The translations under genes were made by a program, and so were the position numbers. This document shows, piece after piece, positions 37,183 to 49,133 of a DNA stretch of 64,000 bases (its first letter is position 1; each line of letters begins with the position of its first letter). Below the pieces are notes generated by a model. That model was not told the DNA's origin and searched no databases. It saw only the letters and a list, made by a program, of their open reading frames with translations. The DNA is from Hofstenia miamia (lineage: Eukaryota; Xenacoelomorpha; Acoela): the NCBI GenBank assembly GCA_004352715.1, contig SCFE01000003.1, forward strand, positions 1,403,859-1,467,858. The letters are read 5' to 3'.

Positions 37183-39390
37183 TTGGAGGTTCCTCTTCCC
37201 TATCTATTCTGTGTGTTTCACCTCACCAGCTTTAAATATGCTGAACATTGCCAGGTAGTTACATTTTTTGATCCTACCCCATTCCAGAATTGTGTGGTTA
37301 GTCTGGTTTTACTTGGGCATTATATTTGTTCTATACTTATTGTGAGTTTTGTGGTAATACATTCAATGTCAATTGCCACTTGCTTCCAATTCTCTCTCTG
37401 TGAATGCTTCTATGTAGATGTATTTCATCACTGATTTGGAAATTGATTCATTCAATAGTTCATAGTATTGTTCTGTAATTTTGTCTTTTTCTTCTCTCTT
37501 GACTGTTTTTCACATCAGGTATTGATCATCATGTGTCTAAATCCATTATAGTGCTAATGGGGATATTTGTGCATCCTATTTTCCATGTTGGCTTTGTTGA
37601 TTGCTTTTTGTGTTCTTGGTGAGAACTCAATTGCTGACTAGCTAAGTCAAACTCTTGCATTAAGCTTTTGCCTTTCTGGCTTTCACTGGAAACATGCTAG
37701 CATTTACACTTCTCAGCAGCCAGTTCTATGCATTATCAGTGATACATTGATTTCTAGATGTTTTTCATTTGTGATTTTGAGCCTGTGCATCAATTGATTG
37801 GGGCATGTATTTTGTATCATAAGTTAAAATGATTGTCAAAATCCATGCAGTGCTTCAATACTTTATAAGTGGGCAGTTTAATTCTTGGAATATGTTCCAG
37901 AAGCTGACTTGCATCTGCAGGTGTAGCTCCTTTGAAGTTCATCCAGTATTTTTATCATTGAGTGATGATATTTCAATATTGGTGTGCTAATCTCTATTGT
38001 CATCCATGTTTCATTTGTTGTCTGCTCTGCCTATGTGTCTCTCCATATTCCTTGCAGTTCTTTAAGGAACTCTTTCTGCTGATTAAGGCTGCATCTAATG
38101 TTTACAACTGTAATTTGGTCTACGTTTTCTTTGAAACTCATGGTTTCCAATGTTTGTGCCTGTAGAAGCATATTGACTGCCATCTTGGGTGCAACCATTA
38201 TTCTATGTGATGGTTTCCATTGATCTAAAATAAGGTCAATTTCAATTAGGTGTGATACTGTTTGCTGTGTGTTGGCATTATCAATTATAAATGTGTTTTG
38301 TGTTCTCTCTACCATAACTTGTATGTTGTCTGGTGGCATCATATTCTGCCTAGTGCTTACTATTACAAGGTAAATTCTTTCTATGTAGGATGTCATTACC
38401 ACCTTGTCAATCCTCTTCAATATGTTTTTATATATTCTGCTTCCTTCAATGTGTAGATAATTAGGAGGTTCTCTGTTTCTGGTCATGGGTTTTAGAATTT
38501 CCTCTAATATGAATCTTTTGTCAAATGCCACATGTACTGTGCTTCTGAAGTATGTGTGCTCCATCTGCACATTCACATGTTCAATGTGTTTGTTATTTTT
38601 GTTTTAGCCTTTGTTTACTTTGCAGCTATTTCACCAAATGTTCATGCCAACAATTTCCCATGCATATTTTCAGTAAATCTTCTGTTTGCCACAAAGTACA
38701 GGTTCCTATTTTTGCCATTTTCTCTGTGTGCTCCTTTGATTTTGTTGATGGCAGTGACTGGGTATAGCTCTTAGTTTGTGCCCTTCTATATAACTCTTTT
38801 TGTTAGTTTAAATCTCACAGAATATTATTGTAGACACACTCATGCTCGGTAATTCTTCCATATCTGATGTGCTGCTCACGTCTTGCAACCCATCATCTTT
38901 TTGCTTACAACTGGGCACAAGTGTGAATTCTATTGCACTCCTGGCTTTACATTCTCAGGATACATTTTTGTCTACTAGTAGCATATCAGAGCCTTTACAC
39001 TTGCTCTGCACTAGTGGGCTGCAGTTCTGCTCTTCACTGCTGTGGTCTCTCTGGATCCTTACTCTCTGGCTCTACAATTACTCTTCTCTTCATAGTCTTG
39101 GGATTCATGTTTGATGGACTCTCATTTGTTGTCCCTCCTCTAATTGATCTCACATTCTTCTCTTCATCTTCTTTCCTAATCAGAGTTATAGCATTTAAAT
39201 CTCATATTTAGGGTAAAACAATTTTTATTTTTGGCCTCTCATTGAGGAATTACACAGGGTGAAATTTCAGATTCATTTATTTTATAATATACTTGATAGT
39301 TAAACTCTTTTTCATTTACACTTTTGAAATCACTTATTATGTAATAATTTTAATTCTTATTGTTTATAATTTTGAACTGTGTGTCATCAA
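37183..39390 (-). pseudogene. Accessory third ORF of the minus-strand gypsy copy (decayed)
   Basis: Downstream of integrase on the minus strand, the longest open piece is 38576-38031 (181 codons). It contains MVERTQNTFI, DQWKPSHRIMVAPKM and LLQAQTLETM. The last part aligns with 56037-56110 of the plus-strand copy (KKIPTHCLAVDTRL, VIQSQTLKS), at the same position after integrase. Both copies therefore carry the same non-pol gene. It lacks the clear signal peptide, furin site or C-terminal membrane anchor expected of an Env glycoprotein. Many stops and frameshifts are present and its 3' limit is uncertain. No LTR was found at the left edge. Confidence 0.55.
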
Positions 39391-40330
39391 TTTTAAAAGT
39401 GTAGTGCATGTCCATTGCTAAATTTATAGTAGTTGCTCAGTAGAGTTTTTATTACAGTGAATGAGCCCACCCAGAATGATCTTAGTTTCCTTATTTGGTT
39501 TACATCCTTTGCCTTTTCAACTGTGTATGCATAAACCAGAACCCCTAATTTATTGGGCTTACTATACAGATTCTTGCTGAAGTTATTTTCTTGCCTTATG
39601 GGCAATTTCATCATGTTTCTACACATTGTTTCATGGACCTCTGTCATCTGGTCTTTGAGTATTTTGATGTATTTGTTATTGATCTCTTTGTAATATTTTG
39701 TGTATTGCATCAACAGTAGTGTTGATTCTTCCCTGTCAAACATTGCCTTGAATGCTGTGATCCCTGTTGTTGTATGTACTACAGTATTGCAAAAGTACTC
39801 TATCATCTCTGTTACCTGTTGCCACTGTCTATCTCCTATTCAAGCTATGAATACCCATATTAATTTGGTCAGCATTTAGTTCAATCTTTCAGCAGCTCTG
39901 TTTGCTTGTAGATGATATGCTGTGGTTTTCCCATGGTCAAATTCCAGGATGTCTGTTAGTTCTTTGAACATTTTGATCTTGAATTGCACTTCTCTGTCAA
40001 TGATGATTTTTTCCATTGGTCTGAACTTCAGTATCCATTCCATCAGCACTTTCTCCAACACCACTTTCACTGTCATTGAGACTGATGGGATGATTTGACA
40101 GTACCTCATTAAATTATCTACTATAACCAGGGCATGTTGATAGCCTTCATCATCCTTCAACAAGGTTTCCAAGTCCATTTGCATGATTTCATTTGTAGAT
40201 GTTGCCATTATTTTTTCCAACAATGTGTTTTGCTTTGGAAAGTGTAATTTGTTGTGGAGGAGGCAGATTGAGCACTTATTTATGATGTCTTCAGCTATCT
40301 TTTGTTAATGTTGCTTCCAGCAATTCTACT
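39391..40330 (-). pseudogene. Ty3/gypsy integrase, minus-strand copy (decayed)
   Basis: Reading right to left, a zinc-binding remnant (NKCSICLLHNK, about 40290-40258) precedes the core at 40223-39876. The core contains MQMDLETLLKDDEGYQHALV, the IIIDREVQF block and TAYHLQANRAAERLN, corresponding to integrase D,D,E motifs. A following frame at 39806-39393 contains VVHTTTGITAFKAMF and a C-terminal SFWVGSFTVIKTLLSNYYKF block that matches the GPY/F module of gypsy integrases. Frames are interrupted by stops and shifts. Confidence 0.75.
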
Positions 40331-41090
40331 TCTGTATCTGTCTCAGTATATTGTCTGTATTCTGTTTCTGGACTATCTCCTCTTCTCTGATCTCCTCTTT
40401 GATTGTAATTGGGAGTATCACATGCTCTTTCTTGTCTACATTTATTTCTGGGAGCTTTTCATATTGATTATGTGACAAGAATTTGAATTTCACTTTCTCT
40501 CCATCTTCTTTGGTTGCATTACTTTGGTATTCAGGTAATGCTATCCAAAAGATGGTGTTCATGTGTAGTTTCCCCTTTCTGTGTTCTATTGTGAACCTGT
40601 AGTCACTAAGGAACTTGATCCACCATGACAATATGGAAGATTTGTCACCTGAAAACTTCATAAGAAACAACAGTAATTTTTATCTGTTCTCACTATGAAC
40701 TCTTTCCTGATCAGAAAATGTATAAATTTTTGGGTGTTCTCTACTAGTGAAATCATTTCCAATTTGGATTATCCATAGTTCTTCTTGGGTTCTCTTAACT
40801 TCCTGCTGAACCACTGTACTGCTTCTTCTTGATTATCTTTAATTTATGCCAGACAGGCTCTGATGGTGACTATTCTTGCATAACAGTCAAGTATGAACAT
40901 TTTTGAATAGTCAGGCATATTGAGGACTAATTCCTCTTGCTCTTGCCAGTCCATACAAATTGTACATTTTTTCTCAATAGGTTTGTTCTTTTTGCTGATT
41001 TCTTGGCCAGCCTAAGAATGAAAGTTCCTTAATAGTTAAAGAATTCCATTTTTCATTGTAAGTCCTTCCTCATTTCTGGTTTGCTAATAT
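40331..41090 (-). pseudogene. RNase H and connection region, minus-strand gypsy copy
   Basis: The open piece 40670-40326 contains KFSGDKSSILSWWIKFLSDY and FTIEHRKGKLHMN, equivalent to the gypsy RNase H end motif (W...L..F.F.I.HrpGk.n..aD). The plus-strand copy has the collinear LKKFSRDKSNIVACWIKYL. The upstream part of RNase H (40680-41090) is broken by stops. The 41091 insertion separates it from reverse transcriptase. Confidence 0.65.
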
Positions 41091-41890
41091 TGTAGAGTTG
41101 CTCAGGGATTTTTTCGAATTTATTCTTTTATTATATTTCTGTATTATTACGTCACCATGACGTATTGATTAATTTCGATCCTAGTTTGCTATCGTCTAAT
41201 TGATGTCCCCTCGTTGGTGCTTTTATTTTGCTCAAATTTAATTTTGTGAGGGAATTTAAGATTGATCATGTTAAACTACGTTGCTATCTAAAAGTTGTAA
41301 ACAAAGGCAGGTAATGATGACATATTTTTGTATATAAACTGAGACAACTGTAGCGAACGTTCAATAGACTTTGTCTACTCTTAACTGCCGTCTTTACCGT
41401 TGTATTTCTTATTTATTTATTACTTTAAATGAAACTTATTGCTTAAGTCGGCGACAATTCGGGAGTGCTTTCACTAGCATGGGGCGACACGTTGCTTCTG
41501 GGGGTCTTTTGACTACCCAGTCCGAATTGTGGTTCATTAAGTTATGTATACGGTTATGTATAAGGAAATAATAAATCTCTCGTTCGTATTTCAACACGTA
41601 CATGCACTTATAAAACCTTACACTGTGATGATACCATGCTGTTGGCTAGCACGAATATCTGGCAATTACAGATTATTTAATAGTGAGCTGAGAGATAACA
41701 ATGAAAATGAGAGTTTGTATTTTTGAAGTGAGATAGAAATTAAGCAAGTGAGACAAATAGGGTAGCACCAGTCAATAGGTTAGGCACTTTACTTCCGGAT
41801 GTTCCGCTTTGGCTGGAAGCCATAGGAATTGGTCATCTTGGTTCCTACCTAAAAGTATTTCTGTTACTTGGATGAATTACCAATGTTAGA
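41091..41890 (+). mobile_element. CpG-rich LTR inserted in the minus-strand gypsy copy
   Basis: It starts TGTAGAGTTGCTCAGGG and is collinear with the LTR at 47457-48408. Shared stretches include TTTTGTGAGGGAA, the ...GACAACTGTAG segment, the ACAATTYGGG block, GAATTGTGGTT and the GAAATT..AAGTGAGAC..TAG and TTACCAATGTT blocks near the right end. It appears to lack the last 100 bp or so, so the right border is approximate. It interrupts the host gypsy pol between reverse transcriptase and RNase H, in the opposite orientation. Unlike its relatives and host it keeps many CpG dinucleotides, implying a later insertion. Confidence 0.7.
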
Positions 41891-42560
41891 TCTATATGCT
41901 ATAAGTTCTCTGTTAACCTGTTTCTGGAATTGTGGCTGTTCAGTAAACGCTATTCAAACCTTTTGTGGAGTCAATTACGTTTCTAGTAAAGTTTCCCTTC
42001 CAGCCACTGATTCTACAATATCTTTTATCATTTGCCTCACATCTTCCTTCATTTTCATCATGCCATACTTGATCTCTCTGCCTAAGAATGTAATTTTGTT
42101 TTCAGGATTTACAATTTGTTTCAGTTCACCCTCACACTTGCATTGCACAGTAATATCAGCAGTCTGCTTAATTTCTCAATATTGTCTTGTATATTTCTGC
42201 TGGCTATCAGGATGTTATTGATGTGTGTGTATATCCCTTTCTCTGCTTGGTGTTGTCTGTTTCTCAGTTCCTTGGTTATATACCTCTGAAAAGTCACTGA
42301 CACATTACATAGTCCAAAGGCCATATAGACCCATTCATACAATCTGTAAGGCATTATGAATGCTGTCTTCTTCTTCTGATTTCTCTACCACAGCAACATT
42401 CATTTGTTTTACTGTACTTTTTGGTTCAATCCTTATTGTTGCACCAAATATTGTTATTTTGTCTTGCTCAAGATTCACAATCCTATTTTTACAGCTCATT
42501 ATGGGGACTCTCCCTATACCATTTTTTATCACATACAATCTTGCTGGTATCATTATTCTT
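41891..42560 (-). pseudogene. Reverse transcriptase, minus-strand gypsy copy (decayed)
   Basis: A linker piece at 42553-42335 precedes 42354-42121, which contains YEWVYMAFGLCNVSVTFQRY, corresponding to the RT palm block (F.w..MpFGL.naPatFq). The catalytic YxDD box has decayed to THINNILIAS. A frame shift leads into the thumb piece at about 42115-42000 with NPENKITFLGREIKYGMMK (pattern N..K..FLG..i...G). The finger subdomain ahead of the palm is missing or unrecognisable, so enzyme activity is excluded. Confidence 0.75.
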
Positions 42561-44650
42561 CTTTTATTCAGTCCAGCTTGATTTTATATCAGTATTTCAT
42601 TATCATATATGTCATTGGTTTTGACTGTGTGATATTTCCATTGGTTCAGTAGCAAGTGCATGTCCCTTTTAAGTTTGAGATGGACTGCCCTATCCTTTTG
42701 ATTTCAATGGGTATTAAAAATACTTCCACTTATATTCTAATTGTTTGATTTCCAAAATAAATTATGCACTTGTGTTTCTCCAGGAAATCACTCCCCCAAG
42801 ATGAGTTCATAAGGTAGGGGGTTTCTTTGTGTATCTACCACATTTAAAGTGTGTTTGAAGATTTTGTTCACAATTCTTAGATTCACTCCTTTATTGTACC
42901 TTTGGTGTCCATGTAGTCCCCTGAGACATTGATTAGTCTATGCATCACTTTGCTCATTAATTCTCTTTCATACCCCAATTTATTTGTGCACTTGTCTGTG
43001 ATCACTAATATTGCTGCTCCTGTGTTGACAAGTACCTTTAATATGACTCAATTTATTGCTACAGGAATCACCTTAGCCTCTGACAACTTGGTCATAGCTA
43101 AAACAGTTGAACATTTTATAGGAGATAGTGCTCCATTTCAATCCTTCTCTCTGTCACTTTCTATTTGTTCTTTGATCTCTTCCAACTTGATGAGGTCTTC
43201 CTCATTGTAGAAGGCTTCTACATTGTAAATGGCATTAATTTGTTTCTAACAGTTTTCTTTACATGTCCTTTTAGACTGTAATTATGGCATTGGGTATCCA
43301 TTTTCCTTAGTGCTTTTGTCTTGCCCTCTTTGGTTTGGACTTTGATTATTCCCATCAGCTTCTTTTCTGCTTCTTGTTTGTTGTCCACTGTTTCTCTTTT
43401 GGTTCTTATGACCATTGATCTGACCATTGTTTGTTGTATGTTCAGAGTTGCTCTTTCTTTTATAGTATTGTTTGTCTCCAGCATGATGCTTAGTGACAGT
43501 GCTTTGCCAATTAGTGTCCCTAGGGAATTCTCTGTGTCTCCATTGAGTTTGAATGTTTGTCTCTGATTGTCAGCTAGACCTTTGCAGATGTGTGAAAAAA
43601 GATCATATTTATTGTATTAATTTTCCCTGGAACTTAACTTCAGCATCTGTTCCAATTGTTGCATATATGACCATAGATCATCAAATTTGTCACTTCTCAA
43701 TTTTTGTAATATTAGTTGTTACTGACTTTTGAAGCTCTTGCCTCCATAGTATACTTTAAAGTCACCAATTAATAATTTATAGTTGCTCTTTACTGTGTTG
43801 TCTAAAATCAAGTAGTGCTGATATGCTGCTCTGTCTAGATATAGGGGTAGTCTCACTGCCACTGTCTCCTGGCAGACATTTTGTTCTAGCATGTTTAGCT
43901 CAAATATTGAAAGCTACTCATTAAAGTTGGGTGTGAAGGAATTTATTCATCCAGTGAATTTCCTTAATGTTACTCTGCATGGTGCCATATTGTGATGTCT
44001 CACTCTGCTAAATATTAATTCTGTGAAATGTGGTTTCTCTTCTGTTTTTGTTGTCATCTCCATTTTTCCCTATGATTTCACTTTGTTTCTCTAACCATTT
44101 AATTTCATCATCTTCTATTTCCAAAGGGTTGTAACTGTATTTGAGCTTGTCTCTATGTGCCCTTCTAACCACTGTTCTGGTTTATCCTTTATTATTCATT
44201 CAATAGTTTGGATCTGCAGTTTTTCAATGTCCAGCTCCTCTGCTTGTATTTTCTTTTGGTCCTCTTCCTCCTGCAGCCTCATTAGTTTTATTTTATCTTC
44301 AAGAAGTTTGTTATCCTGGTTCAGCATCTCAGTTATTTTCTGTAGTTCTTCTACATCATCAATGAGCTAATTTCATTAACCTTCTGAGTATTGTATATTT
44401 CTTGGAGTTCACAATTTTGATTATCTTTTGCCTTCTTCTCAAGTTGATGCTATTCCCTCATTTATTGGATTTGTCTCTGGATAGCTTTGTCATGTTCCAC
44501 CAATAATGCTTGCAATTTTAGTCTGATTTACAACCTTATTAGCTTCTGTTCTCTTTCAAATTGAGTTTTTAGTAACAATATTTCAACTCACAGTCTTTTC
44601 TAAGTGATGGCTGAGATCTTGATGTGAATGGGACTTCCTGCAGTGATTGT
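42561..44650 (-). pseudogene. Gag and protease, minus-strand gypsy copy (decayed)
   Basis: From right to left: a K/E/Q-rich coiled-coil-like segment (about 44590-44200), a capsid-like segment (about 43930-43620, with LPLYLDRAAYQHYLILDN and VKSNYKLLIGDF), a zinc-knuckle remnant at about 43290 (CHNYSLKGHVKKTV, where the family has CxxCxxxGHxxxxC), and a protease segment at about 43070-43010 reading VLVNTGAAILVITD, in which the catalytic DTG has become NTG. The capsid segment aligns with 49770-49890 of the plus-strand copy. Stops and shifts are frequent. Confidence 0.7.
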
Positions 44651-45594
44651 GTCATTGGTTTGGGGGTTGGCAGCTCTGGAGATGCTGTGGTGTCATATCT
44701 CAATAGCACTGATAGCAGGTGCTTGTGTGTGTGTTGGGGGGGGGTTCTGCCTTGGTGGGGTTTTCTGTTTCTGGTTTTTAGAAGTATTTCTTCTGGTATA
44801 TACTATTTTCCTTGACATTTATTGGTGGTGGTTTTGTTTTCAACTTCTGTTTCCAATATCATTGTTGCATTTTAAGGAATACAGTAATGCCTTTAAATTT
44901 GCATTATGTATGACAAGGGAATCTTTATGCTTATTCCCTGTTGCTCTATTTGCTTCTGTTCTTTGTTAATTACAAGAATGCCTTTACATTCACATTCTGT
45001 TCAACAAAGCACCTTTATGTTTACTTCTTGTTGTCACAAGTTCTCTTAGAGAGTCTTTGTTGATTGTGTCCAATTGTAATAATTCTGTTCTGCATCTGTT
45101 CTTTGTGAGAATGTCATTGTAATTCCTTTATAATCCAGTATTGTTGATAGTAACTGTTTCAGCATTCTGTTTATAATAGTTGTTATTTCATAGACTGTTA
45201 ACTCCTACATGTAATACTGAATATATCTGAAATGTATCCACAAGTATTTGTAATTAGTAACAATCACATATTTAGGTTGTAGTGGCTTGTGATGACCTCA
45301 TGTCTGATCAGCAGATGAATTCCTTTCATGTACTCTTTGTGTTGTTTGGGTTAACTTGTAATATAAGTAATTAAGAATTCACTCTCATTAAACATTGAAT
45401 TTGTGAATTTGTATATTTGTAATAGTAATTCTAGTATATATAAATAAAGAACAAAATTAACCATTAACTTTAATTTAACATGTAATCCATTAGTAGTAAT
45501 TTAATATTTAATTAATATGTAGCTACAACTCCCTTCAATCATCAGTGAAGACTATTTCCTTATTTCCCAGATTATATGTTAATTGAATTATTAT
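44651..45594. other. Presumed gypsy leader and flank, CpG-free; two 91-bp-spaced units
   Basis: No gene is recognised. Two related units begin AATGCCTTTAAATTTGCA (44886) and AATGCCTTTACATTCACA (44977) and share ATCTTTATG/CCTTTATG and TTGTTG-type text at matching offsets. No LTR or primer-binding site was found directly upstream (to the right) of the minus-strand gag. Confidence 0.4.
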
Positions 45595-46518
45595 TGTAGA
45601 ATCACAGGGCATGTCTAGCAGCTCAAGCAGCACTGGGTAACACATAGTACTGACTGAAGGTTGCAAAGATTTACCATTGCTGAGAGCAACCCATATTCAA
45701 ACAAAACAAATGAATATTGGTAGTTTGCCAATTTCACTATAGAAAGAACCTAAACCATTCCTCAAAAAGGTATTTCAGATAGCAATCAATTCACACAGCA
45801 TCATGTTGAAGCCAAATCATGAGAAACCATCCTTACTCACCAAGGAGCAGATTGTGTGTCTCTAGTTTTAATTTTTAGCTCAATAAACAAATTTAGCTCA
45901 GTGTTCTTCTTATCTCAGCCCATTTAATAAGATATAATAACATGTAATTGCCATGTATTCTCATATGCCAACAGCATATTATATTTGCATTGTGTTGTTT
46001 AAGTGCATGTACAAATCAATCAATGTTAACAGTTGTTATTCCCTATATGTAGGTGTAGCCCTAAAGCAGCCACAATATTGGCTGCCATCTGTCAAGGAGT
46101 GAGTTGTTGCCCCAGGCACAGCAGAGTTCCTCCCACATTATCACCAGATCTTACAGATGCATTTTTATTAAACCAATATTGAAGCTAAAAAGGATTAGTG
46201 ATATTAAAAATAAGAAAAACAGCATCCAGTGAGGCAAAATCTATTTGATGTTTGCTGCAATGATTTCCCTACTTTTATACAGAAACAAGGTAAATATTTA
46301 CCATTTACAAATTCACTTAATTTACCTTGCAATTTAAACAAGCAATTACACATCCAACTTGATTGAGGGGGCAATTAATAACAAATTTGAAACTTAATTT
46401 CAAAAACACTGAAAATCATTAAAATCACTAAATTAATCAAAGATTAGCACCAAATTAATGAAAGAAGAGTGCCATTAATTAAATAAAAGTAAAAATAAGG
46501 GCCCTGAGTGACTCTACA
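45595..46518 (-). mobile_element. Solo LTR of the gypsy family, 924 bp, TTAT target duplication
   Basis: On the plus strand it runs from TGTAGAATCACAGGG to GAGTGACTCTACA, so both ends carry the TGTAGARTCAC inverted motif. It is the reverse complement of the LTR at 47457-48408 across its whole length. TTAT flanks it on both sides (45591-45594 and 46519-46522). The exact 4-bp duplication and the absence of a primer-binding site next to it show that it is a solo LTR, not the 5' LTR of the neighbouring minus-strand element. Confidence 0.88.
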
Positions 46519-46522
46519 TTAT

Positions 46523-47456
46523 ACATGCAAAATCTGTTAACTATTAAAATGTAACAGTTCATCATTAAATCCATTTCAGTTAAGGCTTTGGTAATCATAC
46601 TTTGTTTAATTAAGCAACATGTTTAGTAATTAATTAAGTCATAAGCAATGAGTGATCTTCTTCAGCATCATCAACTTCAATCTATAACTTGACCACCACC
46701 AGTGCCATGTATAATATTTTGCTAAGTTGCATTGTCTATAGCATCAGTGAATTAAGTAAAGATAATTTATAACCAAATGCTAGTAAAACTGATACTGATC
46801 TTTGTTACAATTCAATTTTTCAATATAACAATATCTTCTATACCATACAAAAGTAAAATCACTTACAGATCTCTTTTTAATTACAATTCCCTTAATCAGA
46901 AGATCAATTCAAATATAAATTTCAGTTTGGCTCATTTCAGTAAAAACCAAGTGATTAACTCTTAGCTGAACTTATTTTTTCCATACCATTTTTCTGACCT
47001 GTACTTATAAAACCTGATTGGCAATAAATGCTTTACAAAAAAAACACTTAATAATATTTGCATCACATCACAATTTATTGTGGTCAGAAAGAGGATCTTT
47101 ATATTTGCACTCCTCTAACTAAGTGAGGCTAACAAGTATGTCTTTAGATTTACAATGACTTAACTGATTTGTTTAAAATTTTGAATATTCTTTTAGTAAT
47201 CTAAAGCACTACCAGGACTGTAAGTTCAAGTGAACTGCAGTGATCACCTTATAATGGCTTAACTACTTTCTTTGATTTAAATGAATTAAATGAAGACTGT
47301 AGTTTCAGGTTACATTCATATAAATCAAGAAATTCAAATTAGCTGCAAATTTGGACTGTGGCAGTTGGATTTTAGAATTTCAGGATTATTGTAAATTCAA
47401 ACTATGGTGGTCACCAATTTTTGGCTTCATGTGTGGACTCTCAATGAATGTCATAT
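46523..47456. other. Spacer between solo LTR and plus-strand gypsy element
   Basis: AT-rich, almost CpG-free, with only a 62-codon chance frame at 46777-46965. Nothing else was recognised. Confidence 0.4.
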
Positions 47457-48408
47457 TGTAGAGTCACTTGGGTCTTATTTTCCTTTTTTATTTATTTGGC
47501 ACTCTGAAAATAGTGTTATATCTTTTTGACGTCCTGATTTGATGATTGGGTGCTATCAATTTGAATCAATTCCCTTTAATCAATTTATTTGTATTTTCAA
47601 GTGTAGTTCTTTGATAGAATTATTATTTGTTCCCTTGGTTTAAATTATGTGTGATTGCTCATTTTAACTTTGTGAGGGAAATTGTGTTTGAACTGTAAAT
47701 TCTAACCAGAATTTTGTAATAATTATCTGAGGACACTGTAGTGAAGCACACAATAAATTTGTCTTCCTCCAACTGCATTTGATCTTTTTTCACTCTTTAT
47801 TATCTACAAACCCCTTTTAGATTTATCATTGAGGATTTGGTTATGATAATTATTACTTAAGATCCACAACAATTTGGGGGAAACTGCACTGGGTCTGGGG
47901 CAACAAATAGCTCATTAATGGTGACAACCTGAATTGTGGTTGCTTTAGGTTATGATTAGGTGTAGGGAATAACAACTTTTTATTCAATTGATTTGTACAT
48001 GCACATAATATTAACACACTGCAAATATACTATGCTGTTGGTGAATGTGAATGCACAGCAGTTATATGCCTTTTGTTTATTGTTTATTTACATGAGCTGA
48101 GATAACAAAACTCTGAGATAAATTGTTTATTGAGCTAGAAATTACCACTTGAGACACACAATTAGCACCTTGGCAAGTAAGGATGGCTTCATGGATATGG
48201 CTTCAGCATGATGCCATGTGAATTGGTCACTGCTGGAGTTCTTTATGGAAGTTCTGTATTTATTAAGCAAATCAGTTAACTACCAATGTTTCTTTCTTCT
48301 GTTGGAATGCAGGTTGCTCTCTGCTATAGTAAACTTTGCAACCTTCAATCTTAACTGATGAGTTTCCCAGTACCACTAGAGAAGCCAGAGCTCCCCTACA
48401 ATTCTACA
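47457..48408 (+). mobile_element. 5' LTR of the plus-strand gypsy element, 952 bp
   Basis: It runs from TGTAGAGTCACTTGGG to CTACAATTCTACA and is followed immediately by TGGTGACCCTGACATG. Its terminal motif TGTAGARTC is repeated inverted at both ends. Relatives: full-length solo at 45595-46518 (inverted), the CpG-rich copy at 41091, halves at 58034-58569 and an internal fragment at 62391-62591. A possible polyadenylation signal, ACAATAAATTTG, lies at about 47749. Confidence 0.85.
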
Positions 48409-48426
48409 TGGTGACCCTGACATGAT
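48409..48426 (+). other. Primer-binding site of the gypsy element
   Basis: TGGTGACCCTGACATGAT begins directly after the LTR's terminal CTACA. Gypsy elements prime minus-strand DNA synthesis from a tRNA 3' CCA end that pairs with TGG at this position, and TGGTGACCC-type sites are common in the group. The tRNA species was not determined. Confidence 0.7.
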
Positions 48427-49133
48427 ACTAGATATATTATGGTGTCAGTTGAACTCTCTACTCTATTTGGTTAAAGTTACCAAAGTGGTCATCTGATTTT
48501 GAATGGTGATTGTAACATAGTGCCAAGTGGTTACTGTTTCTATATTGTATTTGGTTCTGTTCTTTCTCTTTGGTGTTAGCCAGATGGGATAGTTGTTTCC
48601 CATGGCTGTGAATCAACTTCACTACCAATCAATGCATAACTTTGCCTCTTATGATATTTTGATGTTGCAGTTCTGTGCTTTGAAGCTGTCACCAAGCTTC
48701 AACATTATTTTTACTCATTTTGGTTACTACTTTGTTATTTTCTCATTCTTCTAGAATTTGGATTTATTACTATACCCTACACTGTGCTGTCTAGTGTTAC
48801 TAGTTTTTGTTTCTCCAAACCCAGCTGGAATTTCTCTCAATTTGTTGGAATTGTTTTTCTGAATTTTCTTTCTTTTTCTGGATGGATTTTACTAGCTTGT
48901 CTCATAATGGGACTCCCACTCAGGGTATCCCCAGTGTGAGCACTAGCAGCCCAAACATTGCTCCTCACACTGCTTGAATTAATTCACTTGTTTCTCCTTT
49001 GTCTTTTGATCCCTATTACATTCTTCTGCAGACACCACTGTCTCCAGAGCCTCAAAACACTGAGATTGATCAGCTCTGAGCTGCCCTTGCCAAACAAACC
49101 AGTCAACATCTTGCTTGTGAGCAATGCCTAGAT

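Noticed and set aside
37183-39211. Several overlapping plus-strand frames of 64-92 codons, C/F/L-rich and membrane-like
   Set aside because: They are antisense shadows of the minus-strand third ORF; their hydrophobicity comes from complementing a K/E/N/Q-rich coding strand.
45595-46518. 5' LTR of the minus-strand gypsy copy
   Set aside because: Perfect TTAT flanks on both sides and no primer-binding site after its end; a solo LTR fits better.
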